From NCBI GenBank assembly GCA_007922225.1, contig ML679972.1, positions 38,786,913-38,850,912 of the forward strand: a stretch of DNA of 64,000 nt, written 5' to 3'. Each line of letters starts with the position of its first letter. Positions within the stretch are counted from its first letter, which is position 1. The notes under the pieces are model-generated. The model saw only the letters and a program-made list of their open reading frames with translations, was not told the origin of the DNA and ran no database searches. The translations under genes and the position numbers were made by a program. Below are positions 23,620 to 42,546 of this stretch, one piece after another. Source of the DNA: Emydura subglobosa. Lineage: Eukaryota; Chordata; Testudines; Chelidae.

Positions 23620-24070
23620 AGCCTGCATCATCAGTAGATCTTCAAGTGCTGTACAAAAAAACTGAGACACAAGAGAGGGAAAGTAATTTGTCCTATGGCA
23701 GGCCAGCTGGGACTAGAAGCCAAGTGTCCTGATTCTCAGTTCAGGGGTCTATCCACTAGGATACACACTGCTTCCTTGTTTTACATCAGCACTTGGTTGA
23801 TTATACATGGGGCTTGATTATCTTCTCTCTTATGCCAGGTTTACACCAGTGTAACTTGGCTGCAGTGGAGTCACTCCATATTTACACCAGTGTAACTTAC
23901 AGTAGAATCAAACTGGATTTTTTTTAACTCCAATGTTGAACCTATAAAGTGTCGCTTGGTAAAAATATCCTTTGCTCCCCAAACCAAGGGTGGAAGCCTG
24001 CTTGTAAATTCTTTGGGGGCAAGAACTGTCTTTTTGTGGTGTATTTGTACAGCACCTAGCCTTTAAAATC
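23620..24070. mobile_element. SINE fragments in GGN 5' intron
   Basis: 23640-23785 carries 'aactgagacacaagagaggg' and the degraded antisense body. 23995-24065 is a tail ('gtatttgtacagcacctagc'). Confidence 0.5.
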
Positions 24071-24324
24071 AAGGCAAAATGAGCAACCCTGGAGTTGGTA
24101 ACTGTCCCTGGACCTTGTCCAATGGCCATTGAAGTCATTGGGAAGCTTCTCCTGGGTTTGAATAGGCTTTGAATCCAGCCCCATGGCTGTGTCTTATCTT
24201 CCTACCTACTCATGCTATCCGGGTGACAATTTAGCTCTCTTCTCTCGAGCAAGTTGGTTCGCCCCGTTTTTCCCCTCTGTAAACAGGGGGTGGCAGTTGT
24301 GACCGGGGTGGCATAATTCATCAC

Positions 24325-24560
24325 TATTCCTAGATTCTAAGGCCAGAAAGGGCTGGTGTGATCATTTAGTCTGAGCTCCTGTATAGCCCAGGGCATAGGA
24401 CTGCCCTGGATTAATTCCTCTTTTAGAGCCAATCTTGTAGAAAAACAGCCAGTCTTGATCTCAAAATTACCAGTGATGGAGAATCTGCCTTGACCCGTGG
24501 TAAATTGTTCCACTGGCTAATTACCCTCACTGTTAAGAATTTGCATCTTATTTCTGTTTG
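24325..24560 (-). mobile_element. CR1 LINE fragment, antisense
   Basis: 'ctaaggccagaaagggctgg' and 'tgatcatttagtctgagctc' are the antisense CR1 3' end. Confidence 0.7.
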
Positions 24561-24639
24561 AGGTGCTCAGATGGAATGGTTACCTGACAGTTCCGTAATT
24601 ATTATGTATATTACAGAAGGGCCTAAAGTTCCACCTAAG

Positions 24640-24960
24640 AGAAGAAGAGTGGCCCAATGGTCAGGGCACGATCCTGGGACTTGAGAGACTTGAGTTTGAG
24701 CCCCTGCTCTACCAGAGGCGCTTTGTGACCTTGAGGTCACTCAGGGTCAGACCCTCATGGGGATTTAGGTGCCTTAACTCCCACTGAACTGAAATCCCTG
24801 TGAGGATCTGGGCCTTAGCCACTCTGTGCCTCAGTTTCCCCATCTGTACAATGGGGATAATAGCCCTGTCCTGCCTCACAGGGTCATTGTGAGGATAAAT
24901 CCATTAAAGATGGCGAGGAACTCAGACACAGTGGGACAGGAGCCATGCAAGTATCTTCAG
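24640..24960 (+). mobile_element. SINE interrupted by a short palindromic element
   Basis: The SINE body ('ggtcagggcacgatcctggg', ending near 24743) resumes at about 24819 with 'actctgtgcctcagtttccc'. The intervening ~75 bases ('gggatttaggtgccttaact', 'tgtgaggatctgggccttag') are self-complementary and match elements near 27715 and 41950, so this is a nested insertion. Confidence 0.6.
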
Positions 24961-25235
24961 TAGACAAATAAATAACCAGCCCTCAGGGCCCAATTGTGCT
25001 AGGAAGGGACAAACTCTGGCCAAAAGATTTACAGAGTTTACGGCTGGAAGGGACCCATAGATCAAGACTTGATCATTTAAATAGACAAGGGCTGGGTGGG
25101 GAATCAGAAGCCTGGAGAAGGAAGCTACTTATGCGAGGTCACCCAACAGGTCAGTGGCAGAGCTGAGACAAGTATGCACATCTCCAGAGTTGTCATCTAC
25201 TAGGCCGTGCTGTCATTCTGTCTTCTGCTCATAGG

Positions 25236-25370
25236 ATGAACCTTGAAAATGGGCAACGTGCAGTCAGAAGCATCCCAAGACGTAGACACTGCACAGGGCA
25301 AAGACAGGGAAGGGAAGCCAGGAGCAGAGGATGGGTGCTTAGCTGGTACGCTGAGCAGGGCTGGGAGTGA
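25236..25370 (+). other. Out-of-frame upstream AUG overlapping GGN start
   Basis: ATG at 25236, 13 bases before the GGN start and in a different frame, opens a 44-codon ORF ending TGA at 25368. If exon 2 begins at 25235, its AUG is the second base of the exon, with a weak context. It would overlap the main ORF. Confidence 0.4.
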
Positions 25371-27614
25371 ATCGGGAGCCCTCCCACCTCGTCCCGAACC
25401 CTTTGCAGCTCAAGATCCTTCCCAGTCACATAACAGAGAGCCAGGGAGAAGAGGAAGGCAGGCAGCTTCCCTGGAGATGGGCAAAAATTGCTCCAAGAAA
25501 TCCAAGCTCAAGCTGACTTCCATGTGGGTCCAGAATTCCAGCAGCCTCAGCAGACATCCAGGCCTCGGGGACAATGACCCTGCTCTGGAATTGGGGCGAG
25601 GGAAGGTGGGGGAAGCCGGACTGACCTGCCTAAGTGGTGATGCCAGCTTGGGCACGGAGCAGAGCCCAGCATTAGATATCCCAGGCACCCACCAAGGGGA
25701 ACCCAAGGGACAGAAGGTGACATCAGGGTCTCAAAACCCGCCTCCTGAGCAAGACTTGCTGAGATCCAAAAAGGCAGTGCCCAAGGGGAAGAGCAAAGGG
25801 GAGACGGTTTCCATCATGAAGCAAGGAGGCCAGGGTGACCTTCCAGGCAAGAGTGCCACTCCCCCAGAGCCGCTGGATCAGGCACTGGGAATCAGTGTGC
25901 CCCAGGACACATCAGAGCCAGAGGGCTGCAGCGAACAACACCTGACCAAGACACAGATGCCAAGTTCAGTCCTGGACAACTCTGCCCGTGCAGATGCTCC
26001 AAACTCCGATGACCAGGCCAGTCCTAACGATGCAGCAGAAAGGAATCCAACCAGGGCAGCTCCCCCAAGACCCCCTGCTGTGTCAGGACGGAAGAAACCG
26101 CCCCCATCTCATGAGGAAGGCACACCCGGAAGCCACGGCGATTCGAAGGCACCCACCAGTCCCCGACAATCACCCACCGGCCAGGCCAAGACCCAGGGCA
26201 GCAGAGCAAAGGAGCCTCATGGGAGCGAGGTATCTGGGGAGGATGGGGTGAACACAGAAGGGGTGCAGGCCCTGCTGGAGCACGGCCTGAGCTTCCTGTA
26301 CAAGGTCACCATTCAGCCTGGGCAGCAGCCGCCCAGCATCAAAGCCATAAAGCACCGGGCTGGCTTGATCTCCTCCGGCATCTCCTATGCCGATGCTCTG
26401 AAGCAGTGTCCCCAGAAAAAGGCCCCGTCCAGTGTCTCCGGGTCACCCAAGGTGGCCGAGAAGCTGCCGTCACTCAAAGGGTTGGAAAGGAGAGATCAGG
26501 AGGATCTCAGTTCCTTGACCCAGGCCTTCTTGGAGCAGTTCCAGAAAATGGACACTAAGGAGCAGGCCTTGCCTGCCACCCAGAGCCAGGCCAAGCAGCA
26601 GCTGCATCTGGTCAAGATCCTGGACGACCTCACCGCCTTCAACTTCAGGAGCTTGGAGGGTCAGAAGCCCAGAGTGCCCACCCCGTACCCGCAGCGGCGC
26701 AAGGGCCAGGGCAGAAATAGCCCCAGATTCAGCTCAGATGTGTCTCAGCTCACACCCTTCTTCGGCAACAGCCCCAAGCTCGACCAGCTGAGGCAGGATG
26801 AGGGCCAGCCACAGCCTGACGGGGCTTGGCTGGCTGATGACAATAGGAAAGACCCGGGTCCCAATGGAGAACCCCATGGAGAACCTCCTCAGCTCAGCCC
26901 TGCCTTCATGGCAGAGCTGGAGGAGCGCCCACAAGCTGGGGAGACCCAGCAGTGCAAGCCACAGGGCCCAAAGACACTGTCTCTGGAGGCAAATCCACCA
27001 GTAAGAGCTCCTGTTCTACCCATGCCAGGCTCGCCCCCCTTGCCTTCGGGAGAGGCTGGAGCTGCCAGCACGGTCCAGTCTGGCCAAGGGGAGGACCAAC
27101 CCATGGTCCTGCCTGGGCGGGAGGCTATTCCTCCCACCCCTGACCTTCCGGTGCCAATGTGCCCAGACGCTCCCCGCCTCTCCTGCCCCATGGCAGCTCA
27201 GCGCCAAGCTGCGTTGGAGCAGAGCAGCGCCTCCAAGGGGGCACGAGGCCATATCAGACCACAGGCTAGGAAACAGGCCACAACTAAGCTGCAGCTTCAG
27301 TCCACGTGGCAGCCCAAGGCAGTAGCTGGCCCCACCCAGAAGCCGCAGGAGAAGCCCAAGGTCCACGGACAGCCGAAGGCCAAAGCACAGAAGATCAAGT
27401 TGCAGAGGCAGGGGCGGGAAGCCCCAGAGCCCCAGATTGCCCCAGCCCAGCCCTGCCAAGATGCAGCCTCAGAGCAGGGTCCAGATGACTCGCATGATGA
27501 GCCCAAGGCTTCTGCTCGCCACTGGCCGCCGTTCCAGATCATGGATTCGTGTCCCAGGAAGTGCTACTGCAAGCACCAGGATCAGAGGAGGCTGCCCAGG
27601 AACATCTCCGCATG
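25249..27614 (+). CDS. GGN: GGN coding exon 1
   Basis: The exon starts at 25235 after acceptor tctgctcatag. The ATG at 25249 has A at -3 and G at +4. It ends CATG|gtgagt, phase 2. Reading through the donor meets TGA at once, which confirms splicing to the downstream exon. Confidence 0.9.
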
Positions 27615-28695
27615 GTGAGTGGGCGTGGGGTCTGGATCCCGGACACCCCCAGCGCTCTGAGCTGGTTGCACCCAGCCCTGCCTCAATCAGGAGGAGAGCG
27701 AGTGACCTGGGTCCACATCCTCAAAGCCAATGGGAGGGAGGCACCTAAATACCTTTGAGGATCTGGACCTTGGAAACTGGGGAACCCTAGGGGGCCAGTT
27801 CAAATCCAGCCCCTGGGGATTGTGGTTGAAAATCCCAGCTAAATAATTTCACACTATTTCAGCCATCATGGAGCTGGGCTGAACTTGAAATGGAGGGTGG
27901 GTTCATCAATGGCTATTAGCCAAGATGGTTATGGCTGCAACCCCATGCTCTGGGTGTCCCTAAACCTCTAAATGCCAGAAGGCAGGAGGGGAAGATGGGG
28001 GTGGAGCTCTCCAAACTGCCCTGTTTGTTCTGCACACTGCTCTGAAAGTTCTGGCACTGGCCACTGTTAGAGACAGGATACTGGGCCAGATGGACCACTG
28101 GTCTGCCCCAGTATGGCCTTTCTTACGTTCTAAGGCTCACTAGCCTGTTAGCAATCCCTTCAAGCCATGCACTTGTAGAGAAGTAGCCTGGGCTGCTGTA
28201 CAATGGACTAGCTGGACAAGCAGCCCTCATGATACTTGGGGAGCGGAAATCTTGTCTTGCCTGTCTCTTGCTCTCTGACTCTGATGATATCACCCCAGCT
28301 TATGGTGAGTGGGACCAGGCCTGTGCCAGGAAAGCTTTGCTGGACAGGCAAATTATCCTGCTGGAGAGGCGGCTTCCACTGGCAGAAATGTGCTTGTGCC
28401 CATGTAGCTTGTGCCAGTTCCCTGAATGGAAAAAGCTGCCGGAGGCGGCAGAGCTGGGGGTGGGTGCCTAGGAACAGATCAGTGATGACTGAGTGCTTGC
28501 CATCCCCAAGCCCCCTCCACTAAGCACGGCCCCTGCCTGTCCTCTTGTTTAACCCTTCAATGCAGGCTGAATCCCTCCGCCAACCACCTGGCTGAGCCGC
28601 CCTGGGTCTCCACCGCCATCCTGGCTGGATCACTGGTTGCTGGCACCAGGTTCTTCCTGGATTCGTATGAGCAGCAGACAGGAGACGACGACTGA
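25249..28695 (+). CDS. GGN: GGN, gametogenetin (gene-level, 2 coding exons)
   Basis: In mammals this is a testis-specific scaffold protein of germ cells, reported to interact with DNA-repair and trafficking partners. CDS 25249-27614 joined to 28566-28695 gives 831 codons plus TGA, phase 2 at the junction. The N terminus MGNVQSE is the same as I recall for mammalian GGN and fits an N-myristoylation site (Gly2, Ser6). Residues to about 330 are low-complexity, rich in Pro, Ser, Gly and Lys. A more ordered block follows (about 340-390: ALLEHGLSFLYKV, GISYADALKQC). A segment QLHLVKILDDLTAFNFRSLE lies near 450. The C terminus has PRKCYCKHQDQ, then HLAEPPWVSTAILAGSLVAG, a likely hydrophobic membrane segment, and an acidic end. 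The gene lies between SPRED3 and PSMD8 as in mammals and converges on PSMD8. Length is somewhat above the mammalian protein (recalled as about 650 residues), with little conservation outside the named blocks. Confidence 0.88.
27700..28145 (+). mobile_element. Repeats in GGN intron
   Basis: 27715-27770 is the short self-complementary element ('cacctaaatacctttgagga'). 28035-28140 is a CR1 3' end ('gacaggatactgggccagat', 'cagtatggcctttcttacgt'). Confidence 0.6.
28566..28695 (+). CDS. GGN: GGN terminal coding exon
   Basis: The acceptor cttcaatgcag|G completes a Trp codon (TG+G), then Leu-Asn-Pro-Ser and NHLAEPPWVSTAILAGSLVA to GDDD and TGA at 28693. Confidence 0.9.
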
Positions 28696-28716
28696 AGAAC
28701 CCCCAGTTTTCCCATC

Positions 28717-28722
28717 AATAAA
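28717..28722 (+). terminator. GGN: GGN polyadenylation signal AATAAA
   Basis: AATAAA lies 21 bases after the GGN stop codon, implying a very short 3' UTR. A GT-rich stretch follows ('ccgtgttgggtcagctctgt'). Confidence 0.75.
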
Positions 28723-28739
28723 CCGTGTTGGGTCAGCTC

Positions 28740-31700
28740 TGTGGATTGGCTTCATTCACACACCCGTCCGTCCATGTGGGAGCAGCAGCAGCAGGCTGGA
28801 CAGATCTTGGGTGAATTCTCTCTTGCTTGACCTTCCTACCCCAGAGACAGGTGGCTTGATTCTCAGCTACAGTGCCCCCTCTCCCCCCCCACCTCCCCGG
28901 GCCACTCCTGGCCACATAAAAGGGCTTTAAAGTGGGTGGAAACAGCCCCCTGGCAATCCTCACCTCTTTTGATGCCATGTGGGGGAGGGTGGAAACGCAG
29001 AACCCTTGGTGAGAGGAGACTGAGGGACCCTGGCCTGGGGGAAGAGTTGCACACAGAGCCTCTGGCATGCGGAGGGATGGTATTTGGGGGGAGGGAGGAC
29101 ATGGGGGACACAGCCCCTGCCATGGGAAAATGGGAACACACACAACCCCTGGATCATGGGGGGCAGTGCAGGGAGTCCCTGAAATAGAGGGGGAGTGGAG
29201 GGTGGTATCCAGGGAGTTTGTGCGGAGAATGGAGGGTCAGGGAGATCCCCATGTGCATGCCATGTGCCTGGCCGATAGAAACCACAAAGTATGGGATGCT
29301 CCAGCAGGAGATGCTGGGATCTGAATTTAAGGTGCATCGGCAGAGCCGCTGAGGCAGAACGGTGTAACAGTGAGTGCCCAGGAGACATTTTGGGGTCCAG
29401 GACTGGTGCAGGAGGGGCTGTGTGTTGGGAGGGAGCAGCACCCGCAGAACCAGTCGGTAGAAGCTTGTCCAGCTGTGCCCAGCTCTGGGCAAGGGCTATC
29501 TAGGGTTGGCAGGTGTCTGGTTTTCAGCAGGAAAGTCCGGTCAAAAAGGGCCCTCCACAGTGTCCGGGCAGTAGCACTGACCAGACACCAAAAGTCCCGT
29601 TACCACAGTAATTCTAATCGGCTCTGCCGCCAGGAGGGTGGGAAGAGCGGCTGCTGCTGGAGAGGTAGGTACCAGCACTGCCCTGGGGAGAGATCCTGAC
29701 AGCGTGAGGCATTTGAGGAGCAGAGCTGGCAGCTAGGCTACTGCCTGTGGTGGCCCATCTCACCTTCTTTGCTTGCCAGGGCCCCGGCTCTCTCTAGCTC
29801 CTTGCTCCAGGTCCCCTCCCCCATCCCACCGTACCCTAATGGGGCAGGCAGGCAGGCTCCCCATCAGCTCCTCCCAGTCTGGCTCTGCAGGCGAGTCCCA
29901 GGGAAGGAGGGAGCAGGTGATGGGGAGCCTGTAGTGTCCGGTTTTGAAAAATTGGGAAGTTGGCAGCCCTGGCTCCTCTCTCACTGTTCCACACCTGCTA
30001 AACCACCTCTCAGCCCACCACAAAGTTCCTGAATGGCCTGGCAGGAGTCCCAGCTGTTCTCTCCACAAAGGAAGCAACAATACAGAACTGCAGCACGCCC
30101 CGGCGGCAATGAGGGAAAACGCAACAGCCCCAGGCAAACCTCCATGTTAATCATTCAGGCCCAATGTTACATTTTGGGGTTAAGATCTTGAAAAGGGCTT
30201 GAAATTTCAAAGACCCATTTTCAAAGCACTCTTGCCTTGTTCAGAGAGAGCGATTTCCCAGCATGATTATAGAAAAACAGTTATTCAGCAATTGCTTTTC
30301 CTTCATCGCTCTCCAGGGTGAGCGCTATTCCAGAATAAAAGCAGATTAGTTATTCCCAGCTAAATAACTATGCCAGGAAATTTCTCCTGTGGAGGCAGGG
30401 CTTTAATAAATACATTAAAGATTGTAAAGTGCTTTGAGAGCTTTCAGGGAGAAGGGCCAGACAAGAGCTAGGGATTATTATTATTTAGGCTGCTCGATCC
30501 CACAGCAAGCTAGCGACAGCAACTAGGACCCCACACTGCTAGGTACATAGAACAAGGAGAAATGCCCTTTTCCAAAGGACCTTACCTAGTTGTTTTTCTT
30601 TGTTTTAAATGCCACTGAATAATTTGGAGAGTAGGGAAGGGACATTTGGCAACTTCAGAGGAGTGGGAAGCAGTTCTCTGGTGCAGGCCCTGAAACCCAG
30701 ACAAAAAGTGTGATTCTTCTGACCACGTAGCATTTCATGCCTGCTTTGCGTAAATGACTGCATCATCTGCAGGTTCTGTGCTGTGAAAATCTTGCTAAAC
30801 TTTCACAGAGCAGTGAATGCCAAAGGTTAGTTCAAAATACATTTGCACTGCTCTGTTCAGTGGTTTCTGCCTCGAAAGGACACCCAACTTAACTGCTGCG
30901 ATTCATATTCACAGCATCACGACCACAGACAGTAGGTGCTGAGAGACACAGGTCCCGATGCAAAGGTGCTTGAGGGAGGTGGTGAGCTAATATACGAAAG
31001 GTCTCTCAAAACTGCCATCACACAGGTAAACCGTGATTACATAGCTCACAACCATCTTCAGACTCAGGGTGAAATTCACTGGTGTAGAGTAACTGGCTTT
31101 TGCACACAGGTGTACAGCTAGGGACTGCTACTGTGGTGCCTGGCCTTCGCAACCTTGCACCCTCCACCTCAGTGTATGCATGGCAGATGCAGCCATGTAC
31201 CATCTCCCCCTGGGAGCGCTGCAGCATAGCAGGACACGTCAGCCCCTACAAGAACAAAGGCCATGAGCTGCTAGATGCAGCTTTCCCCTTCAAGGGTATT
31301 ACCACCTGTATTTGCTACTGAATTCCAAAGGATGACAGAGACCCATGGCCTCATTAAAAGATCCACTTCCTTCTGTCTAGTCATGTGAAAACCAGTGAAA
31401 TGAAGGAGCGCTATGAAACTGACCCAGGTGAAACATGTATTTTACGATCTGAAATTCATGATGGGAATGTTTTCAGCAAAGCCAGGCTGCCAAGCTGTTA
31501 AAGGAAGCCAGCCAGGACTGCTGAGAGTTAAGGTTTTAACCCTAGAATATTTTACAAACACGTGTGTCCATTATGTTTTATTTTAAAATCCCCCACAAAA
31601 AAAAATCCAGTCTGTTGAACTATAAACATGCTCCTGTGATATCTGCAGCCACCTACTGCAGCCTTGGAGAATTCAAAGAAAGGGCCTACCTGTCTAAGGT

Positions 31701-32150
31701 ACGTATATGGCCCCATCACGGTAGTGCTGGAGCCCCTCCCCGAGGCAGGGCAGTGCTGTTATCCCCATTTTACAGAGGGGGAAATAGAGTCCTAGCTACC
31801 CTAAGGCCCAGAACCAGGACCTCAAAAGGTATTTTTAGGTGGAGCGGCCAAGCTCACCGAGGGAGTCCAAAGCACAGCAGGGAACTGAATCCAGGTCTTC
31901 CACATCCCAGGCAAGCACCATAACTCTGTGATTATCCTTCCTCTGTAGTCTCATTGCACTGCCCAGCGATAAACAAGATCAATCAGGGAGAAGCAGTGAG
32001 ATTTCCAGGCTGACCTTTCCAAAGCCACCTAAAGGAGTTTAGATACCAGCTTCTCAGTCAAGTTAACTGGGTGCCCAACTCTCTTCAACCTTCACATCAT
32101 TCTGTGTTTCACTCAGAGGTTCCTTATTAACACAACCAAGGAAATGCATT
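28740..32150. other. Intergenic region between convergent GGN and PSMD8
   Basis: No gene is supported. At about 29503-29975 a repeat begins 'agggttggcaggtgtctggt' and ends 'aaaaattgggaagttggcag'. SINE pieces lie at about 31740-31925 ('atccccattttacagagggg'). The remainder looks unique. Confidence 0.5.
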
Positions 32151-32168
32151 TGTACAAGAAACGATAGT

Positions 32169-32174
32169 TTTATT
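32169..32174 (-). terminator. PSMD8: PSMD8 polyadenylation signal AATAAA
   Basis: AATAAA on the minus strand lies about 520 bases downstream of the PSMD8 stop, giving a 3' UTR of roughly 540 bases with no intervening AATAAA on that strand noticed. Confidence 0.6.
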
Positions 32175-32689
32175 TAACCTGACACGATCCCTTTATGTAA
32201 CAACACACGGGGCAGGGAACAGGAAGGGAGACACTTGAACGATGGCTCTTGGAGGCTGCGCAACCATTTGTTGACTAGAATCTGAAGTGCCCCCTCTCCC
32301 CAGATCGACAAAGGGGGAGGGGGGAGTTGAATAGAAGCCAACACCCATAACAGCATCCAGAACACAGGTGTTAATGGGGTATAGGCTCCACCGTATGGAG
32401 GAGAGTGTGGGTTTGAAAGTTTTAAAAGGTGTCTTACCCTCCACCCACATTGCTGAATGAGAGCACCCCAGAGCAGCCCGGCCATTTAGGACCCTCCCTG
32501 CCCTCGGGACATGTCTGCATAAAGGAACAAGGCAGCCTGGCTCCTCACAATTTGTAATTGTGCTGTTCTGGAGAAATCTTTAAATAGTTTTAAAAAATGG
32601 ACAGGTTGCTGGGAAGAGGCGTATGAAGACGCTAAAATAAAAAAGGGACCAGGGGAGGGAGGTGGGGAAAGAGTCCTGGCGGAGCTCTG

Positions 32690-40427
<7,738 letters not shown>

Positions 40428-40565
40428 GGCAACCGCGGCCGGCCGCGCGCCTCAGCGACGAAAAAGAAGGCGCCTGACAGAACAAGGGAAGGGGCGCGCA
40501 GGACGTTTACCGTCATCAAAAAAATTCGGGCAGCGCACGCGCAGAGTGAAAGCAGGAAGTAACTT
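40428..40565 (-). promoter_or_regulatory. PSMD8: PSMD8 promoter region
   Basis: CpG-rich sequence immediately upstream of the first ATG. It has an NRF1-like GCGCACGCGC at 40533-40542 and an ETS-like CAGGAAGT at 40553-40560 (plus-strand notation). No TATA box was seen. This suits a housekeeping gene; the start site is not determined. Confidence 0.5.
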
Positions 40566-40589
40566 GCTGGGGTGTGTGAAATCATTAAG

Positions 40590-40870
40590 TAGCGTGTGAC
40601 GTCATGAAAAGGCAATACGTGATGTCATGAGGAGATAGGAAGTGCCACCGTGAGAGGAGAGGACGTGACATCATTGGGGCGGGAAAGGGGGGGAATGACA
40701 ACCTGAGGGGAACATGACATCAGAATGGGAGCAGAGGTGATATCATGAGGAGTTGCGGCATCATAAAGGAAGAGGATGTGATGTCATGCGGGAATGTGAC
40801 ATGGAAAGGAGGGGAGGATGCGATGTTGTGAAGGAAGGGGAAGGGAAGTAACATCATAGGGAGGGCATGG
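40590..40870. promoter_or_regulatory. Cluster of CRE/ATF-like octamers between PSMD8 and CATSPERG
   Basis: One perfect TGACGTCA (40597-40604) is followed by near matches TGATGTCA (40620), TGACATCA (40666), TGACATCA (40715), TGATATCA (40738) and TGATGTCA (40779), with further half-sites to about 40858. They sit in GGA-rich, roughly 30-60-base repeated units, so the array is a degenerate tandem repeat carrying the motif. Confidence 0.6.
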
Positions 40871-40879
40871 GGCATAGTT

Positions 40880-42523
40880 AGTATGGATAATTCCAAATGT
40901 TTAAAAATCATGAATCAAGCGTCAAAGAATCGTGAGATTTTTAAAATGATAATTAGTGGGGTCTCTTCCTTTACCTGCAGCTTTTTGAGCCTTTAGGGGG
41001 GGTGTGTATCACATTTTCAAGCTCTTCTGCCCAAGCAAAGGTTAGAAACTGGTGTTTTTTTAAATGAAAATGGAGAATCTCCTGTAAACCCATTCTTCAG
41101 GACCAGGGGCTTTAGTCAACTATTATGTGAATCATGATAAAATGACGAGAATTAGCTAAATGGGAAATTGAGGAACAGAGGTGGCAGCGACTTGCTTCTC
41201 TGGGTCTCTGAATCTGGCACAGCCAGGAAGAAAACCGAAGAGTCCCAATTCCAAGCCCTGGCTCCAACCTGTATAACACATACCCTCTTAATCCTGTGCT
41301 ATGCCAAACTATTTTGTGAGGCTACGTTCCTTAATGTTTATAAGGTGTTTTGAGTTCTTAGGGTGGGAGATGCTGAGACTGTCATAGTAACTACACATTA
41401 TGGAATCCATCCCCTTTTGGTCTTTCTGCTATGATTTTCCACCAGATGCCATCCCTTATGTGCTACTCCAATTTTAGCTGCTCTCTGCACATACCCATAG
41501 GGAAGATTTCATATAAAACTTTCCAGCTCCCAAAATCTAATGGATTGCACACACGTGCTGGTTAGTTATCTTCTGTATTGTGACACCCTCCAATACCACA
41601 GTACAAGGTTTGTTTCTGATCCCTAGAAAGAACCTACAAGATTTATGTAGAACTTCAGTTTAGAGCTGCGCAGCAGATCTTGCTGGCTTAGGGTCACCTG
41701 GGCTTTTTATGAATTTCGGTTCACAGCCCCCGAGACTCACATGGGAGTTTAGGTTCAGATAATCTCAAGACGAAACCTAGCTACAACTGGCTGTTCCTCA
41801 TGATTTTAACACAAAATCCAGCTGGTTTAAATTGACATAGCTCTATCATTGTCAATGGAGCCATGCTGATTTACACCAGCTGAGCATCTGGCCCCAAAAT
41901 TGAAATCCCTCCACAGATCCCGGAGAAGGAGAGGGAGTTAATCTTGAATTCAGGCTCGGATCCTCAAAAGTATTTAGGGTAGGTGCCTAAATACCTTTGA
42001 GGATCTGAGCATCAGTTCTAAGTTTGTCTGAAACTTAACCCCAGACTCCTCTAAACTATGTCCTCTGGTTCACACTGAAACTCTTTCCTGACTTCATTCC
42101 AATTCAGTATTTAAACTCTGCCTCCCAAAATTCCTCATTCAGTTTCAGCTAGATATAGTGGTATTTTTCTTCACTTCTCATTCAAAACTGCTGTGTATTA
42201 TTGTTTGCTGTTAAATTCAGATGCTGTGCTCCACCCCAGAGCTGGCTGCATTTCATTGCTGAGAGAGCAATCATGTAAACAGCTACTGCTTTTCATTCCA
42301 GAGGTAGCTACCTTTTACTAGTAGATAACATGCTTCCTGCTAGAACAGCTGCCATGTTCCACTCCAGAGGTGGCTGCCTTTTGATGCTGTATGAAGTAAT
42401 CCCTGCATTTATATTAATTTATTAGGTAGATCAGTCAAGTGTTTGACTATATCAGGATTAGATATGATTATTCTTAATAAAGAGGATAGACAGCTTCACT
42501 TCAATGTTTTGTTTATTCCTCAG
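40880..42523. other. Spacer upstream of CATSPERG
   Basis: The first coding exon of CATSPERG starts with a splice acceptor, so a non-coding first exon probably lies in this stretch or nearer the CRE cluster; I could not place it. 41945-42005 is the self-complementary 'gtgcctaaatacctttgagg' element. 42210-42390 has three tandem copies of a ~65-base unit containing 'ccagaggtggctgcc'. Confidence 0.45.
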
Positions 42524-42546
42524 GGTCCGTGTATCGGAACCAAGAG

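Noticed and set aside
40720..40911. A 63-codon minus-strand ORF
   Set aside because: Translation of the CRE-like tandem repeat; repetitive and unsupported.
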